From contig CAKVHA010000001.1 of assembly GCA_934747775.1 (NCBI GenBank), positions 124,001 through 188,000 of the forward strand: DNA of 64,000 bases. The letters are read 5' to 3'. Position 1 is the stretch's first letter. Each line of letters begins with the position of its first letter. The DNA comes from an uncultured Clostridia bacterium. Lineage in GTDB: Bacteria; Bacillota; Clostridia; Christensenellales; UBA1242. Shown one piece after another: positions 33,580-42,130 of the stretch. The notes below the pieces were generated by a model. It was not told the origin of the DNA. It made no database searches and saw only the letters and a list, made by a program, of their open reading frames with translations. The translations under genes were made by a program, and so were the position numbers.

Positions 33580-34668
33580 TTAATAATGGTTGAATGAAGG
33601 TAATTCTTTAATTAACTTTTCAATATCACTATCTTTTACAGTGCTATCATTAACAATGATTACACATTCATAGAAATCATTATCTTTAGAACTCTTAACT
33701 CCACCTAATTCATTGCATACATAACAGGAACTCTTATCAATTTTAGTTGCTATTTTTTTATTATAGCTAATTCCAAAGTTTAAAATTTCTGACGCTTGTG
33801 CTTTATATTTGTCTAAGTGTTTTAAAGCATAGTCTAAACAGTTGTTTAATATCGGGTTTATTGAATAATAAGTTAATATGTCCGTTTTTAGTTTTCTTTT
33901 AGCAATGCTTCCTAAATTTAAATCGTATTTTTTAATCTTGAATAAAGAAGCAAATATGTTTTTATTATCCAACAGTATTTCTAAATAGTCGGGCGAATAA
34001 AATATTGAATTCGTACCACCATAATGCCCGTTAGTAAAAAACATATTATAAGAATCATATATGTCATTAAACAGTTCGGCATCGCCCATACTTGCAACAA
34101 GCCTTGCAAATCCGATAGCGTTTTCAAAATTGCACCAAGTTATTCCTTTTTCTTTCTTGAAATCGAAATGATTATAATGCCATTTTAATGAAATTCCGTA
34201 TTCGTCGTGCAAATATCTAACACCATTTACTGCTTGGTACTCAACAACATAATCCAGAAAAGTTTTCCCAAATTCGTCGGTGTTATTCATTATAGATTTA
34301 CCGTCTTTCGCTAATAATTTATCAAATTCTTCTATATACAAATCGGGATTATCTAAATACGTATAATACCTAAACCCTTTATTAAACGGCACATTTTCTT
34401 TTTCAACGGGAAGTTTATAGGCATTCTCGTCTAACATTCTGGCTAAAGAAACACCAAATATTTTTTCTAATGGAACTATAAATTCATATTTGAGCGGCCT
34501 TTGTTCTTTTAGCATTTTTGAGAAATTTGATTTTTCTTTTTCGGCAAATATATATGCTTCCTTTCTGTTAATACCTAACTGATGTGCTATATCAATTAGA
34601 AGGTGGCTATACATCTTGATACCTTTTAATTGCATATATCGGTCTATGTTTTTCTTTAAATTACTCAT
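33580..34668 (-). CDS. XRE-like regulator with large C-terminal sensor region
   Basis: 362 aa from the ATG at 34668, chosen for GGAGATT upstream; a longer frame to 34752 crosses the promoter. Residues about 1-80 form an HTH-like region (NIDRYMQLKGIKMYSHLLID, then AEKEKSNFSKMLKEQRPLK, then PLEKIFGVSLARML). This resembles a group of clostridial/phage-type regulators with the same opening. The remaining 280 residues are soluble, Asn/Asp/Tyr-rich and unrecognised, possibly a ligand or partner domain. An inverted repeat just upstream of its -35 suggests autoregulation. It lies in a minus-strand block with an SDH protease next to tRNA-Leu. Confidence 0.65.
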   Translation of the reverse strand: MSNLKKNIDRYMQLKGIKMYSHLLIDIAHQLGINRKEAYIFAEKEKSNFSKMLKEQRPLKYEFIVPLEKIFGVSLARMLDENAYKLPVEKENVPFNKGFRYYTYLDNPDLYIEEFDKLLAKDGKSIMNNTDEFGKTFLDYVVEYQAVNGVRYLHDEYGISLKWHYNHFDFKKEKGITWCNFENAIGFARLVASMGDAELFNDIYDSYNMFFTNGHYGGTNSIFYSPDYLEILLDNKNIFASLFKIKKYDLNLGSIAKRKLKTDILTYYSINPILNNCLDYALKHLDKYKAQASEILNFGISYNKKIATKIDKSSCYVCNELGGVKSSKDNDFYECVIIVNDSTVKDSDIEKLIKELPSFNHY

Positions 34669-34708
34669 CGTACAATCTCCAAATATGTTTAAATTTATTT
34701 TCACATAA

Positions 34709-34762
34709 AGTATAGCACATACTTGGAGCGATTTCAAACATTTTGTTGTCATTTAAGACAAC
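34709..34762 (-). promoter_or_regulatory. XRE gene promoter and inverted-repeat operator
   Basis: Minus strand TTGAAA (34732-34737), 17-bp spacer, TATACT (34709-34714). Immediately upstream is the inverted repeat GTTGTC/GACAAC (34745-34762), a candidate operator. Further upstream a second pair, TTGACTGT/ACAGTCAA (34778-34816), flanks a repeated ATATGAC. Confidence 0.6.
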
Positions 34763-34875
34763 TTTTGTGGTCTTTTTTGACTGTACTAAAAAATATGACC
34801 CTTGAGAAAACAGTCAAATATGACAACTTATTTAAAAATTATTCAAAGACAAGTGTAGATAAAAAGCAAGTGGGA

Positions 34876-34903
34876 AAAGAAAGAACACATTTGTTCTTTC
34901 TTT
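34876..34903. terminator. Hairpin between the SDH and XRE transcripts
   Basis: Stem AAAGAAAGAAC/GTTCTTTCTTT with short loop, strong T tract on the plus strand and a shorter one on the minus strand. On the minus strand a TTGACA (34934-34939), 16 bp, CATAAT promoter lies directly before it. Confidence 0.6.
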
Positions 34904-34971
34904 TTTCTGATATTATGTTTCATTTTATCTTGTTGTCAAGCACCTTTCACGGCATAAACCGCCACTTTGCT

Positions 34972-35151
34972 TTACTGAATTTTTATTTCTTTTTGATCAT
35001 CTTGCTGATCTATTGGTTCCTGAAGATTTACAATTAGTATATTGTTCTGCATTAATTGAAATAAAGTATTTGGAATTGCTGAACTACTCGCATTAAGAAA
35101 ATTAATACTATTTGCAACATTTGAATTGAATATTGTTTTATTTTGTAGCAT
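34972..35151 (-). CDS. Small protein coupled to SDH protease, 59 aa
   Basis: 59 aa starting MLQNKTIFNS at 35151, overlapping the last 14 nt of the SDH gene; a GGATGGG ribosome site lies inside that gene. A longer in-frame start at 35262 would lie deep in the protease gene. The sequence is Asn/Gln-rich with one hydrophobic stretch (NTLFQLMQNNILIVNL) and an acidic Gln-rich tail. It reads like a small accessory or substrate-binding partner of the protease, but no family was recognised. Confidence 0.6.
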   Translation of the reverse strand: MLQNKTIFNSNVANSINFLNASSSAIPNTLFQLMQNNILIVNLQEPIDQQDDQKEIKIQ

Positions 35152-36136
35152 CTTTTTCCCATCCTTCAAAAATTCGATTATCATTAATTTGCTGATTTGG
35201 AACTCCTGTTTGATACACAATTTTTTGTAGAGTACCCTTAGAAACATAACGCTCTCTACCATATGTTATACTATCCAAAATTACTCTAATATATTCATAT
35301 GTTTTACTTTGTGTTTGTGCCAATTCAAGAACTGGATTGTATGGAGTTTTCAATAACATCTCATCGCTAATTAAATCGTACCATTTATTTATTAATGTGT
35401 TAAGATCATCATTGACTAATTCAACATTAAGCCCTAGTTGTTTTGCTTCTTTAAAACTTATTGTGTAATCATGACTACCAGAATCACTACATAAAAAACT
35501 AACAATTTTATTTCTCTGTTTTTTTGAACAATTTTGATACATTAGAAGTTTTTGAGCAATCATTTTTATTTGTCCCTGTCTTCTATAAACATCTCCAATT
35601 AAAAGTGGATTAAGAGTTTCTGATAATTTGATAAATGCGTTAATTAAATCTCTTGAGTTTTTTATGTGCAATTCCTTTTTTGCTAAATTAAAATATCCCT
35701 TAACTGATTCAACACTTGTTGGAAGAGTTATTGTTTGTCCATTAATATTTACCTTTGTTCCCAATGGACTGTTTAAAGATGGGTCTATTGGTCCTAAAGT
35801 AGACTGATGTGTTAGAATAATTTTATTTGCTCCTAAACACATTATTGTGCCAGAACTTCTTGCTTTTCTAGGAACTATAATTTCTAATTCATCACAATAT
35901 TCTCTGATTAGATTAACTATATTCCATGTTGCCATTGTGTCACCACCAAGTGTATATAAAATCAACGTAATTTTGTTAACCTTTCCTATTGATTCCAAAT
36001 GTTTGCCAAATATATCAACAACATCTGCACCAATTTGTGTTTCCATATTTAATCTATCACCAGTTACATAAGCTATTACTTTGGAACTTCTTAATTTTTC
36101 AATTTCTTTATAAATATCTACCAATTTCTTTTGCAT
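35138..36136 (-). CDS. SDH-family Clp-fold serine protease
   Basis: 332-aa protein of the serine dehydrogenase proteinase/SppA-like group in the ClpP/crotonase fold. The oxyanion element YTLGGDTMAT is at about 61-70. The serine motif PRKARSSGTIMCLGANKI is at about 89-106, with Ser94 or Ser95 as nucleophile, and the family hallmark STLGPIDPSL is at 112-121. The C-terminal region (about 180-332) is helical. No signal peptide or membrane helix, so cytoplasmic. Members are widespread and often sit on accessory DNA; the physiological role is poorly known. TAGGAG precedes the ATG. Confidence 0.82.
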   Translation of the reverse strand: MQKKLVDIYKEIEKLRSSKVIAYVTGDRLNMETQIGADVVDIFGKHLESIGKVNKITLILYTLGGDTMATWNIVNLIREYCDELEIIVPRKARSSGTIMCLGANKIILTHQSTLGPIDPSLNSPLGTKVNINGQTITLPTSVESVKGYFNLAKKELHIKNSRDLINAFIKLSETLNPLLIGDVYRRQGQIKMIAQKLLMYQNCSKKQRNKIVSFLCSDSGSHDYTISFKEAKQLGLNVELVNDDLNTLINKWYDLISDEMLLKTPYNPVLELAQTQSKTYEYIRVILDSITYGRERYVSKGTLQKIVYQTGVPNQQINDNRIFEGWEKDATK

Positions 36137-36198
36137 AAAAACTCCTAATTAATTGTATATATTTTAACATAAAATTTTAAAACAATCAATTATACATC

Positions 36199-36247
36199 AA
36201 AAAAAGTCTAAACCAAATACTTAAATTAAGTACTTGATTTAGACTTT
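36199..36247 (-). terminator. tRNA-Leu terminator
   Basis: Long stem AAGTCTAAATCAAGTACTT / AAGTATTTGGTTTAGACTT on the minus strand with seven T. Confidence 0.9.
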
Positions 36248-36250
36248 GAG

Positions 36251-36336
36251 TGGTGCCGAAGGTGGGGGTCGAACCCACATGAAGTTGCCCTCGCAAGATT
36301 TTGAGTCTTGTGCGTCTGCCATTCCGCCACTTCGGC
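36251..36336 (-). tRNA. tRNA-Leu(CAA)
   Basis: 86-nt cloverleaf with acceptor GCCGAAG/CTTCGGC, anticodon stem CAAGA/TCTTG with loop CTCAAAA (anticodon CAA, reading TTG), class II variable arm (TGCGAGGGCAACTTCA region), T-loop GTTCGACCC and encoded CCA. Confidence 0.96.
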
Positions 36337-36384
36337 ATATTTTATTAAGTAAAACGCAAAATTGTTTTTAATTTTTGCAGTGAT

Positions 36385-36413
36385 AGTATAAATCATTTTT
36401 AAGGCTATGTCAA
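36385..36413 (-). promoter_or_regulatory. tRNA-Leu promoter
   Basis: Minus strand TTGACA, 17-bp spacer, TATACT, 49 nt before the mature tRNA. Confidence 0.85.
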
Positions 36414-36457
36414 GAAAAAAAGTAAACTTTGAATTTAAAAAAATTAAAGCAAAAAGT

Positions 36458-36486
36458 TTGGTTGAAATTTATGATTGTGCTATACT
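36458..36486 (+). promoter_or_regulatory. Probable promoter of F420-ligase-like gene
   Basis: TTGGTT, 17-bp spacer, TATACT; leaves about 110 nt of leader. Confidence 0.5.
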
Positions 36487-36604
36487 TAGTTGTACATAGT
36501 TAGTAACTGCGTTTTTGCTTTTTTAGTATGGTTTTAAAAACGGCAGTTTTCCATTTGCCGCAATGCGAAAACGCGGTTGCGATTAGTACAAAAAGGAGAT
36601 TATT

Positions 36605-37789
36605 TTGAGAGCAGTAGGAACAAGCGTGTACGGGGTTAGAACTCCAATAATTAGAAAAGGAAACAATCTGGTTGATATTGTTTGTAAAAGCGTAGATGCG
36701 GTTTTGAATGAACAAAACCTAACACTAAAACCCACCGACGTGGTGGCGGTGACCGAAGCAGTTGTTGCAATAAGCCAAGGAAACTACGCCAGCGTGGACG
36801 ATATTAGTGCCGATGTTAGGAAAAAAACTGGCGGCGGAAAGGTGGGGCTAATATTTCCAATACTTTCCAGAAACCGCTTTTCGACATTGCTAAGCGGAAT
36901 TGTTGGCGGCGTGGACGAGCTTATTATTCAGCTATCGTACCCAAACGACGAAGTTGGAAATCCGCTTGTTTCTGTAGATAGATTGTATGAGCTTGGCATA
37001 ACCAATTTTAACCGCACATTTACTAGCGACGAGTTTTACAAACTTGTGGGCACAGTGGAACATCCTTTTACAGGTATGGATTATATTAAATACTATTTAG
37101 ATTTATGCGGCGGAAAAGCAAAAATAATTTTGTCAAACGACCCAACCACAATTTTAAATTACACCGATAAGGTTATTAATGCCGACATTCATTCCAGAGC
37201 GCGTACCAAAAAACTTTTGCTAAATAAAGGCGCAAAAGTTGTGTGTTTGCTATCGGACTTTTTAAACGCTCCAAGCAAAACCCACGGCTTTAACGAAAGT
37301 TTTGGCTTGCTTGGCAGTAATAAATCTAAAGACGGCATTGTAAAACTTTTCCCACGTGATTGCGACAAATTTGTGGCAGCGCTTCAAGCGGAGTTTAAAA
37401 AGCGCACAGGTGTAATACCGCAATGTATGGTGTATGGCGACGGCGCGTTTAAAGACCCAGTTGGCGGAATTTGGGAACTTGCCGACCCAGTTGTTAGCCC
37501 AGCTTTTTCTAGCGGACTAAACGGAACGCCAAACGAGATAAAACTAAAATATGTTGCCGATAACGACCTAAACGGCTGCACAAAAGACGGCGAAATAGAA
37601 CAAAAAATGCGCGAGATTATTTTAAATAAAAACAAGGATTTAAAAAATCAAAACATCTCGCTTGGCACAACGCCGCGACGAATAACCGACCTGCTTGGTT
37701 CGCTTAGCGACCTTACAAGCGGCAGCGGCGACAAGGGTACGCCAGTGGTTTTAATTAAAGGCTACTTTGATAATTACGCGACTGAATAA
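36605..37789 (+). CDS. Coenzyme F420-0:L-glutamate ligase-like protein
   Basis: 394 aa from a TTG start at 36605; AAAGGAG lies 7 nt upstream and no ATG fits. The N-terminal half resembles CofE/F420_ligase (GVRTPIIRKGNNLVDIV, VVAVTEAVVAISQGNY, DVRKKTGGGKVGLIFPILSRNRF). A second conserved block reads GDGAFKDPVGGIWELADPVVSPAF. CofE adds glutamates to F420-0, but most Firmicutes make no F420, and no other F420 gene is in the window. The homologue may ligate glutamate or a similar amino acid to another acceptor. Monocistronic with its own terminator. Confidence 0.78.
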   Translation: MRAVGTSVYGVRTPIIRKGNNLVDIVCKSVDAVLNEQNLTLKPTDVVAVTEAVVAISQGNYASVDDISADVRKKTGGGKVGLIFPILSRNRFSTLLSGIVGGVDELIIQLSYPNDEVGNPLVSVDRLYELGITNFNRTFTSDEFYKLVGTVEHPFTGMDYIKYYLDLCGGKAKIILSNDPTTILNYTDKVINADIHSRARTKKLLLNKGAKVVCLLSDFLNAPSKTHGFNESFGLLGSNKSKDGIVKLFPRDCDKFVAALQAEFKKRTGVIPQCMVYGDGAFKDPVGGIWELADPVVSPAFSSGLNGTPNEIKLKYVADNDLNGCTKDGEIEQKMREIILNKNKDLKNQNISLGTTPRRITDLLGSLSDLTSGSGDKGTPVVLIKGYFDNYATE

Positions 37790-37798
37790 CAAAAATTG

Positions 37799-37847
37799 CA
37801 CCCATTAACGAATGGCTAAATCGTATTCGTTTTTTGGGTGTTTTTTT
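37799..37847 (+). terminator. Terminator after F420-ligase-like gene
   Basis: Hairpin with arms CACCCA..AACGAAT and ATTCGTT..GGGTG, then seven T. Confidence 0.8.
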
Positions 37848-37879
37848 AAAAGTAAAAACAAAACCTAATACAATATTAT

Positions 37880-37907
37880 TGTAAAAAACTGGGTTTTGGG
37901 ATATAAT
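37880..37907 (+). promoter_or_regulatory. polA promoter
   Basis: TTGTAA, 16-bp spacer, TATAAT, 20 nt before the ATG. Confidence 0.55.
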
Positions 37908-37927
37908 TTAACATACGGAGAAAATAT

Positions 37928-40471
37928 ATGGAAAAATTTGTGATTATAGACGGAAACAACATTACTTTTAGGTCGTATTATGCCTTGCCACGCCTAGCCA
38001 ATTTTGAAGGTGTTGTTAGCAATGGAGTGTTTGGATTTTGCAACATTTTAATTAAAATTATTAAGGATATAAATCCAAAATATATTGCCGTTGCGTTTGA
38101 TAGCGCAAAAAAGAATTTTAGGCACGAAATGTTTAAAGACTACAAGGCAGGACGCCGCCCAACACCGCAAGAACTTTTAGACCAGTTTCCAATTTTGGAA
38201 GAAGTACTAAACAAAATGGGCATAGCGGTTGTTAAACAAAACGGGCTAGAAGCTGACGACCTAATAGGCTGCTTGTCGCGCCAATTTGATAAAACCGAAA
38301 ACATTATTCTTACTGCCGATAAAGATTGTTTGCAGCTTATCACAAAAAACACATTTATTATGCAGCCGCAAAAGGGCATAACCGAAACAGAACTTGTAGA
38401 CGAAAAGGTGTTAAAAGAAAAAATGGGGCTAACACCTAGTCAGATTATAGACTTTAAGGGTTTGGCAGGCGACTCTAGCGACAATATCCCAGGTGTTAAG
38501 GGAATAGGCGAAAAAACTGCGGTTGATTTGCTAAACAAATACAGCACCCTAGAAGGTGTGTATAAACACTTGGACGAGCTTAAAGGCAAAACAAAAGAAA
38601 AAATTGAAGCCGACAAAGAAAGTGCTTTTTTAAGTAAAAAACTTGCAACAATTGTTACCGATAAAAAATTAGATTACACGCTTTCCGATTTTGAATATTG
38701 CTTTCCGTTTAACAATGATGTGTTGGAATTATTTAAAAAATATCAGTTTAATTCGCTAATTAAAAGACCAGAATTGTTTAGTGAAATTAAACAACAAAAA
38801 AACATTGATGTGGTTGAAATAAAAACCGAAGAAGAACTTTTAAAACTTGTAGATGATTTGCAAAAGCAAAAAGAAATTGCATTTTATTTGGACGATAAAA
38901 AACTAAACTTTAGCTTTGGCGATGTGGAATACTGTGTAAACCTTATACAAAACTTGTTGGATAGTGGGCTAGAATATTTAGGCGCAATTTCAAAATTAAA
39001 ACCAGTTTTTGAAAATAATGATGTTAAAAAGATTGTGTTTGATTACAAAAAAATTAAACACACATTGCATAATGTGGGTGTAGAGTTAAGTGGTGTAAAT
39101 TTTGATTGTATGATTGCAAGATATCTTATAAACGCAAATGGAAACAATACGGTAAACTATATGGATGTGGTTAATGAAAACTTACTTAACACAACTACGC
39201 TTGCAAAAAATTTGTTTGACCTTAAAAACTTGTATTTAAAGAAAATGGAACTTCTTGACACAAAAGGGGTGTTTTATGACATTGAAATGCCACTTGTTGA
39301 TGTTCTGTACGATATGGAAAATCAAGGCGTAAAAATAGACACCGCCCAATTAAATGAACTTGAAACAAAATATGAAACAAGAATAAACGAACTAACCGAA
39401 GAAATTTACGAGCTTTCGGGTAAAAAGTTTAACATTAATAGCCCTAAACAATTGGGCGAAGTTTTGTTTGACGACCTAAAAATTGAGAGTTACAACAACA
39501 AGAAAAAAAGCACAAATGCACAAGTGCTAAGCGAAATTGTGGGCGCACACCCAGTTGTGCAAAAGATTATAGATTATAGGCTTGTTAGCAAGCTATACAC
39601 AACATATATTTTGGCGTATAAAGACATTATTAAAGATAACAAGATTTACACAATGTTTAATCAAACCCTAACATCAACTGGCAGACTAAGCAGCAGCGAG
39701 CCAAACTTGCAAAACATTCCTGTTAGAAGCGAAGAAGGCAAGGTGCTTAGAAAAATGTTTGTGTCGTCGTTTGATGGTGGCAAAATCGTTGACGCCGATT
39801 ATAACCAAATAGAACTAAGACTGCTTGCAAGTTTTTCTGGCGACGAAAAAATGATTAACACCTACAACGAAGGTGGCGACATTCACTCAACCACCGCCAG
39901 CGAAGTTTTTGGAGTTCCTAAAGAGCTAATCACGCCAGAAATTAGGCGCAGTGCAAAAGCAATAAACTTTGGCATTGTTTACGGCATTAGTGACTACGGA
40001 TTGTCGCAAGGCATTGGCTCAACTGTGGCGGAAGCGGGCAATTATATTAAGCGATATTTCGAAAGATATCCGCGCATTAAAGAGTATATGGACTCAAACG
40101 TTGAGTTTTGTAAAGCTCACGGATATGTAAAAACAATGTTTGGAAGATTACGTTATATTCCAGAAATTAATGACTCAAATTATAACCTAAGAATGTTTGG
40201 CGAGCGTGCGGCAATGAATATGCCGTTGCAGGGTAGTGCAAGCGATATTATAAAACTTGCTATGATTAAGGTTTTTAATAAATTAAAAGAACTTAATTTA
40301 AAAAGCAAACTTATTTTGCAAGTTCACGACGAGCTTGTGGTTGACACCGCATCCGATGAAGTGGATGTTGTAAAACAAATATTAAAAACTGAAATGGAAA
40401 ATGTGGTTAGTTTAAAAGTAAAACTAATTGCTAATGTTGAAGTGGGCGATAGTTGGTTTGACGCTCACTAA
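37928..40471 (+). CDS. polA: DNA polymerase I
   Basis: 847-aa repair and Okazaki-fragment polymerase. The 5' nuclease domain (about 1-290) has IDGNNITFRSYYALP, LEADDLIG, TADKDCLQL and DSSDNIPGVKGIGEKTA. The middle domain occupies the place of the 3'-5' exonuclease but reads IAFYLDDKKLNFSF where active enzymes have the DxE motif, so proofreading is probably lost, as in Bacillus Pol I. The polymerase domain (about 450-847) carries motif A DYNQIELRLLASFSGD, motif B RRSAKAINFGIVYGIS and motif C QVHDELVVD. A radical SAM gene follows after 14 nt. Confidence 0.96.
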   Translation: MEKFVIIDGNNITFRSYYALPRLANFEGVVSNGVFGFCNILIKIIKDINPKYIAVAFDSAKKNFRHEMFKDYKAGRRPTPQELLDQFPILEEVLNKMGIAVVKQNGLEADDLIGCLSRQFDKTENIILTADKDCLQLITKNTFIMQPQKGITETELVDEKVLKEKMGLTPSQIIDFKGLAGDSSDNIPGVKGIGEKTAVDLLNKYSTLEGVYKHLDELKGKTKEKIEADKESAFLSKKLATIVTDKKLDYTLSDFEYCFPFNNDVLELFKKYQFNSLIKRPELFSEIKQQKNIDVVEIKTEEELLKLVDDLQKQKEIAFYLDDKKLNFSFGDVEYCVNLIQNLLDSGLEYLGAISKLKPVFENNDVKKIVFDYKKIKHTLHNVGVELSGVNFDCMIARYLINANGNNTVNYMDVVNENLLNTTTLAKNLFDLKNLYLKKMELLDTKGVFYDIEMPLVDVLYDMENQGVKIDTAQLNELETKYETRINELTEEIYELSGKKFNINSPKQLGEVLFDDLKIESYNNKKKSTNAQVLSEIVGAHPVVQKIIDYRLVSKLYTTYILAYKDIIKDNKIYTMFNQTLTSTGRLSSSEPNLQNIPVRSEEGKVLRKMFVSSFDGGKIVDADYNQIELRLLASFSGDEKMINTYNEGGDIHSTTASEVFGVPKELITPEIRRSAKAINFGIVYGISDYGLSQGIGSTVAEAGNYIKRYFERYPRIKEYMDSNVEFCKAHGYVKTMFGRLRYIPEINDSNYNLRMFGERAAMNMPLQGSASDIIKLAMIKVFNKLKELNLKSKLILQVHDELVVDTASDEVDVVKQILKTEMENVVSLKVKLIANVEVGDSWFDAH

Positions 40472-40485
40472 AAGGAAAATTTGTA

Positions 40486-41358
40486 ATGACAAAATGTAAT
40501 ATGTGCCCCAGAAACTGCAATATTGATAGAAACGAAAAAGTGGGTGTTTGCGGCGCATCAAATAAATTAAAAGTTGCAAAAATTATGCTCCACAATTGGG
40601 AAGAGCCTTGCATTAGTTTGGGCAAGGGCAGCGGCGCAATATTTTTTAGCCACTGCTCCCTAAAATGCATATTTTGCCAAAACTACGAAATTAGCCAACT
40701 TGGCAATGGTAAAGAGATTACAACAGCAAAACTTGTGGATTTAATAAAGCAGTTGGAAAAAATGGGAGCGGAAAACATAAACCTTGTTTCGCCCACTCAT
40801 TACACACAACAAATTGTGGAAGCTTTGAAACAGTACAAACCCAAAGTTCCAGTTGTTTGGAATACAAATAGTTATGAAAAAGTGGAAGTTATTGACAATT
40901 TATATGGACTTGTTGACATTTTCCTAGCAGATTTAAAATATTGCGACCCTAATATGTCGCTTGAATATTCGGGTGCTAAAGATTATTTCGACGTGGCAAC
41001 AAAAGCGATTTTAGAGTATCGCAAACTAGTGCCAACCGATGAGTTTAATGGTGAAAAAATGACGCGTGGGCTTATTGTGCGTCACCTTGTTATGCCTAAT
41101 GGAGTGGAAGATTCTAAGCGAGTGTTTGATTGGATTAAAACCAATTTGGGCACAAACACAATCGTTAGTGTTATGAACCAGTACACGCCATATTACAAAG
41201 CAAAAAATCACAAACTGCTAAGTAGAAAAGTAACGGCTAGGGAGTATGATGCGGTTTGTGATTATGTTGTGAATTTAGGATTTGAAAACGGATATTTTCA
41301 ATCCGATGAAAGTGCAAGCGAGTGTTATATTCCAAACTTTACTCAGTTTTTAGACTAA
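40486..41358 (+). CDS. Radical SAM protein, PflA-like (COG1313 type)
   Basis: 290 aa. The N-terminus has a cysteine set CNMCPRNC with a further Cys in VGVCGA. The radical SAM cluster motif CSLKCIFC is at about residues 59-66 (CX3CX2C). Later elements include NINLVSPTHYTQQI, VVWNTNSYE and VDIFLADLKY. This matches the 'putative pyruvate formate-lyase activating' group whose targets are mostly unknown. No glycyl-radical enzyme gene is adjacent, so the target is unassigned. Probably co-transcribed with polA. Its last 20 bp overlap the convergent gene at 41339. Confidence 0.83.
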   Translation: MTKCNMCPRNCNIDRNEKVGVCGASNKLKVAKIMLHNWEEPCISLGKGSGAIFFSHCSLKCIFCQNYEISQLGNGKEITTAKLVDLIKQLEKMGAENINLVSPTHYTQQIVEALKQYKPKVPVVWNTNSYEKVEVIDNLYGLVDIFLADLKYCDPNMSLEYSGAKDYFDVATKAILEYRKLVPTDEFNGEKMTRGLIVRHLVMPNGVEDSKRVFDWIKTNLGTNTIVSVMNQYTPYYKAKNHKLLSRKVTAREYDAVCDYVVNLGFENGYFQSDESASECYIPNFTQFLD

Positions 41359-42130
41359 ACGTGATTTTATCATTGTCCACTGTTGCGCCAGTGTTGGTGC
41401 GCTGAGTAAGTTTTGTTATGAAGTCGCTTATTAATGTTGCAAAATATGTTTGCACATTTGTGTTGCCGCTAGATTGGTTTAGTGATGTGCTAAGCTGATT
41501 GGATAGTGTTTCGTCTAGTGCATTGTATGTTAGTTTAAGTGGGGAGCTAACCCCATTTTTTATTTCCGCTTCACTGGTTACAAATATGCGTGTTGGTAGA
41601 TCAGTTAGGTTGGTTACAAGGTTGTTTAAAAGTAGTTTAAAGTCCACTGTGCACACTATCTTTATTTTGTATCCGCTTTCGGTTTTAAAAAACTCAAGTT
41701 GTCTAAGTATGGTAGAGTATTTATCGGGCGCGTCGGCGTAAATGTTGTTATACATAGCGCCAAATTCGGCAGCTGTTAGGGTTATGTTTTCGCTTATTGC
41801 AATGTTTACATTATTAAATTTTTCTAGCGAAAATGAGTTTCCGTCCACAATGTCTAGCCTTGCTGTTTGGCATTTTAATATTGCCGAATTTAAGTCCGCT
41901 TCAAAAAATGGGTTTGTAACAATGTCGTCTTCGTTTACTTCTTTTGCAAGTTCTTTAAGAGCCGTAAGGTCGCTTTGTTTAAATCTGTTAAGAATGCTTA
42001 AAAACGAAAAAGCAACCGCAAGCAAAATCACGACTATCATTAATAATCGCGTGGAAATTTTTACAAATTTCTCTTCTTTTTCGGCTGATGTGAGAGCCTT
42101 GTTTTTTTTCTTTTTCTTATTAAATAGCAT
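41339..42130 (-). CDS. Membrane-anchored protein, unknown
   Basis: 263 aa. Strongly basic N-terminus (MLFNKKKKKNKALTS), one transmembrane helix at about 28-48 (RLLMIVVILLAVAFSFLSIL), then an outer domain of about 210 residues with Ser/Thr/Asn-rich strands and helices (ENITLTAAEFGAMYNNIY; YKIKIVCTVDFKLLLNNLV). The overall plan (basic tail, anchor, soluble domain) matches the 14453 gene product, but the sequences are not alike. It starts 11 nt before the end of the Mrr-like gene, so the two are translationally coupled. The 3' end overlaps the convergent radical SAM gene by 20 bp. No function assigned. Confidence 0.75.
   Translation of the reverse strand: MLFNKKKKKNKALTSAEKEEKFVKISTRLLMIVVILLAVAFSFLSILNRFKQSDLTALKELAKEVNEDDIVTNPFFEADLNSAILKCQTARLDIVDGNSFSLEKFNNVNIAISENITLTAAEFGAMYNNIYADAPDKYSTILRQLEFFKTESGYKIKIVCTVDFKLLLNNLVTNLTDLPTRIFVTSEAEIKNGVSSPLKLTYNALDETLSNQLSTSLNQSSGNTNVQTYFATLISDFITKLTQRTNTGATVDNDKITFSLKTE

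Noticed and set aside
33264..36251. Integrated element with att repeats at tRNA-Leu
   Set aside because: I looked for a second copy of the tRNA-Leu 3' end near 33.2-33.4 kb and found only a 6-7 bp match; no integrase gene is present. The accessory nature stays a hypothesis.
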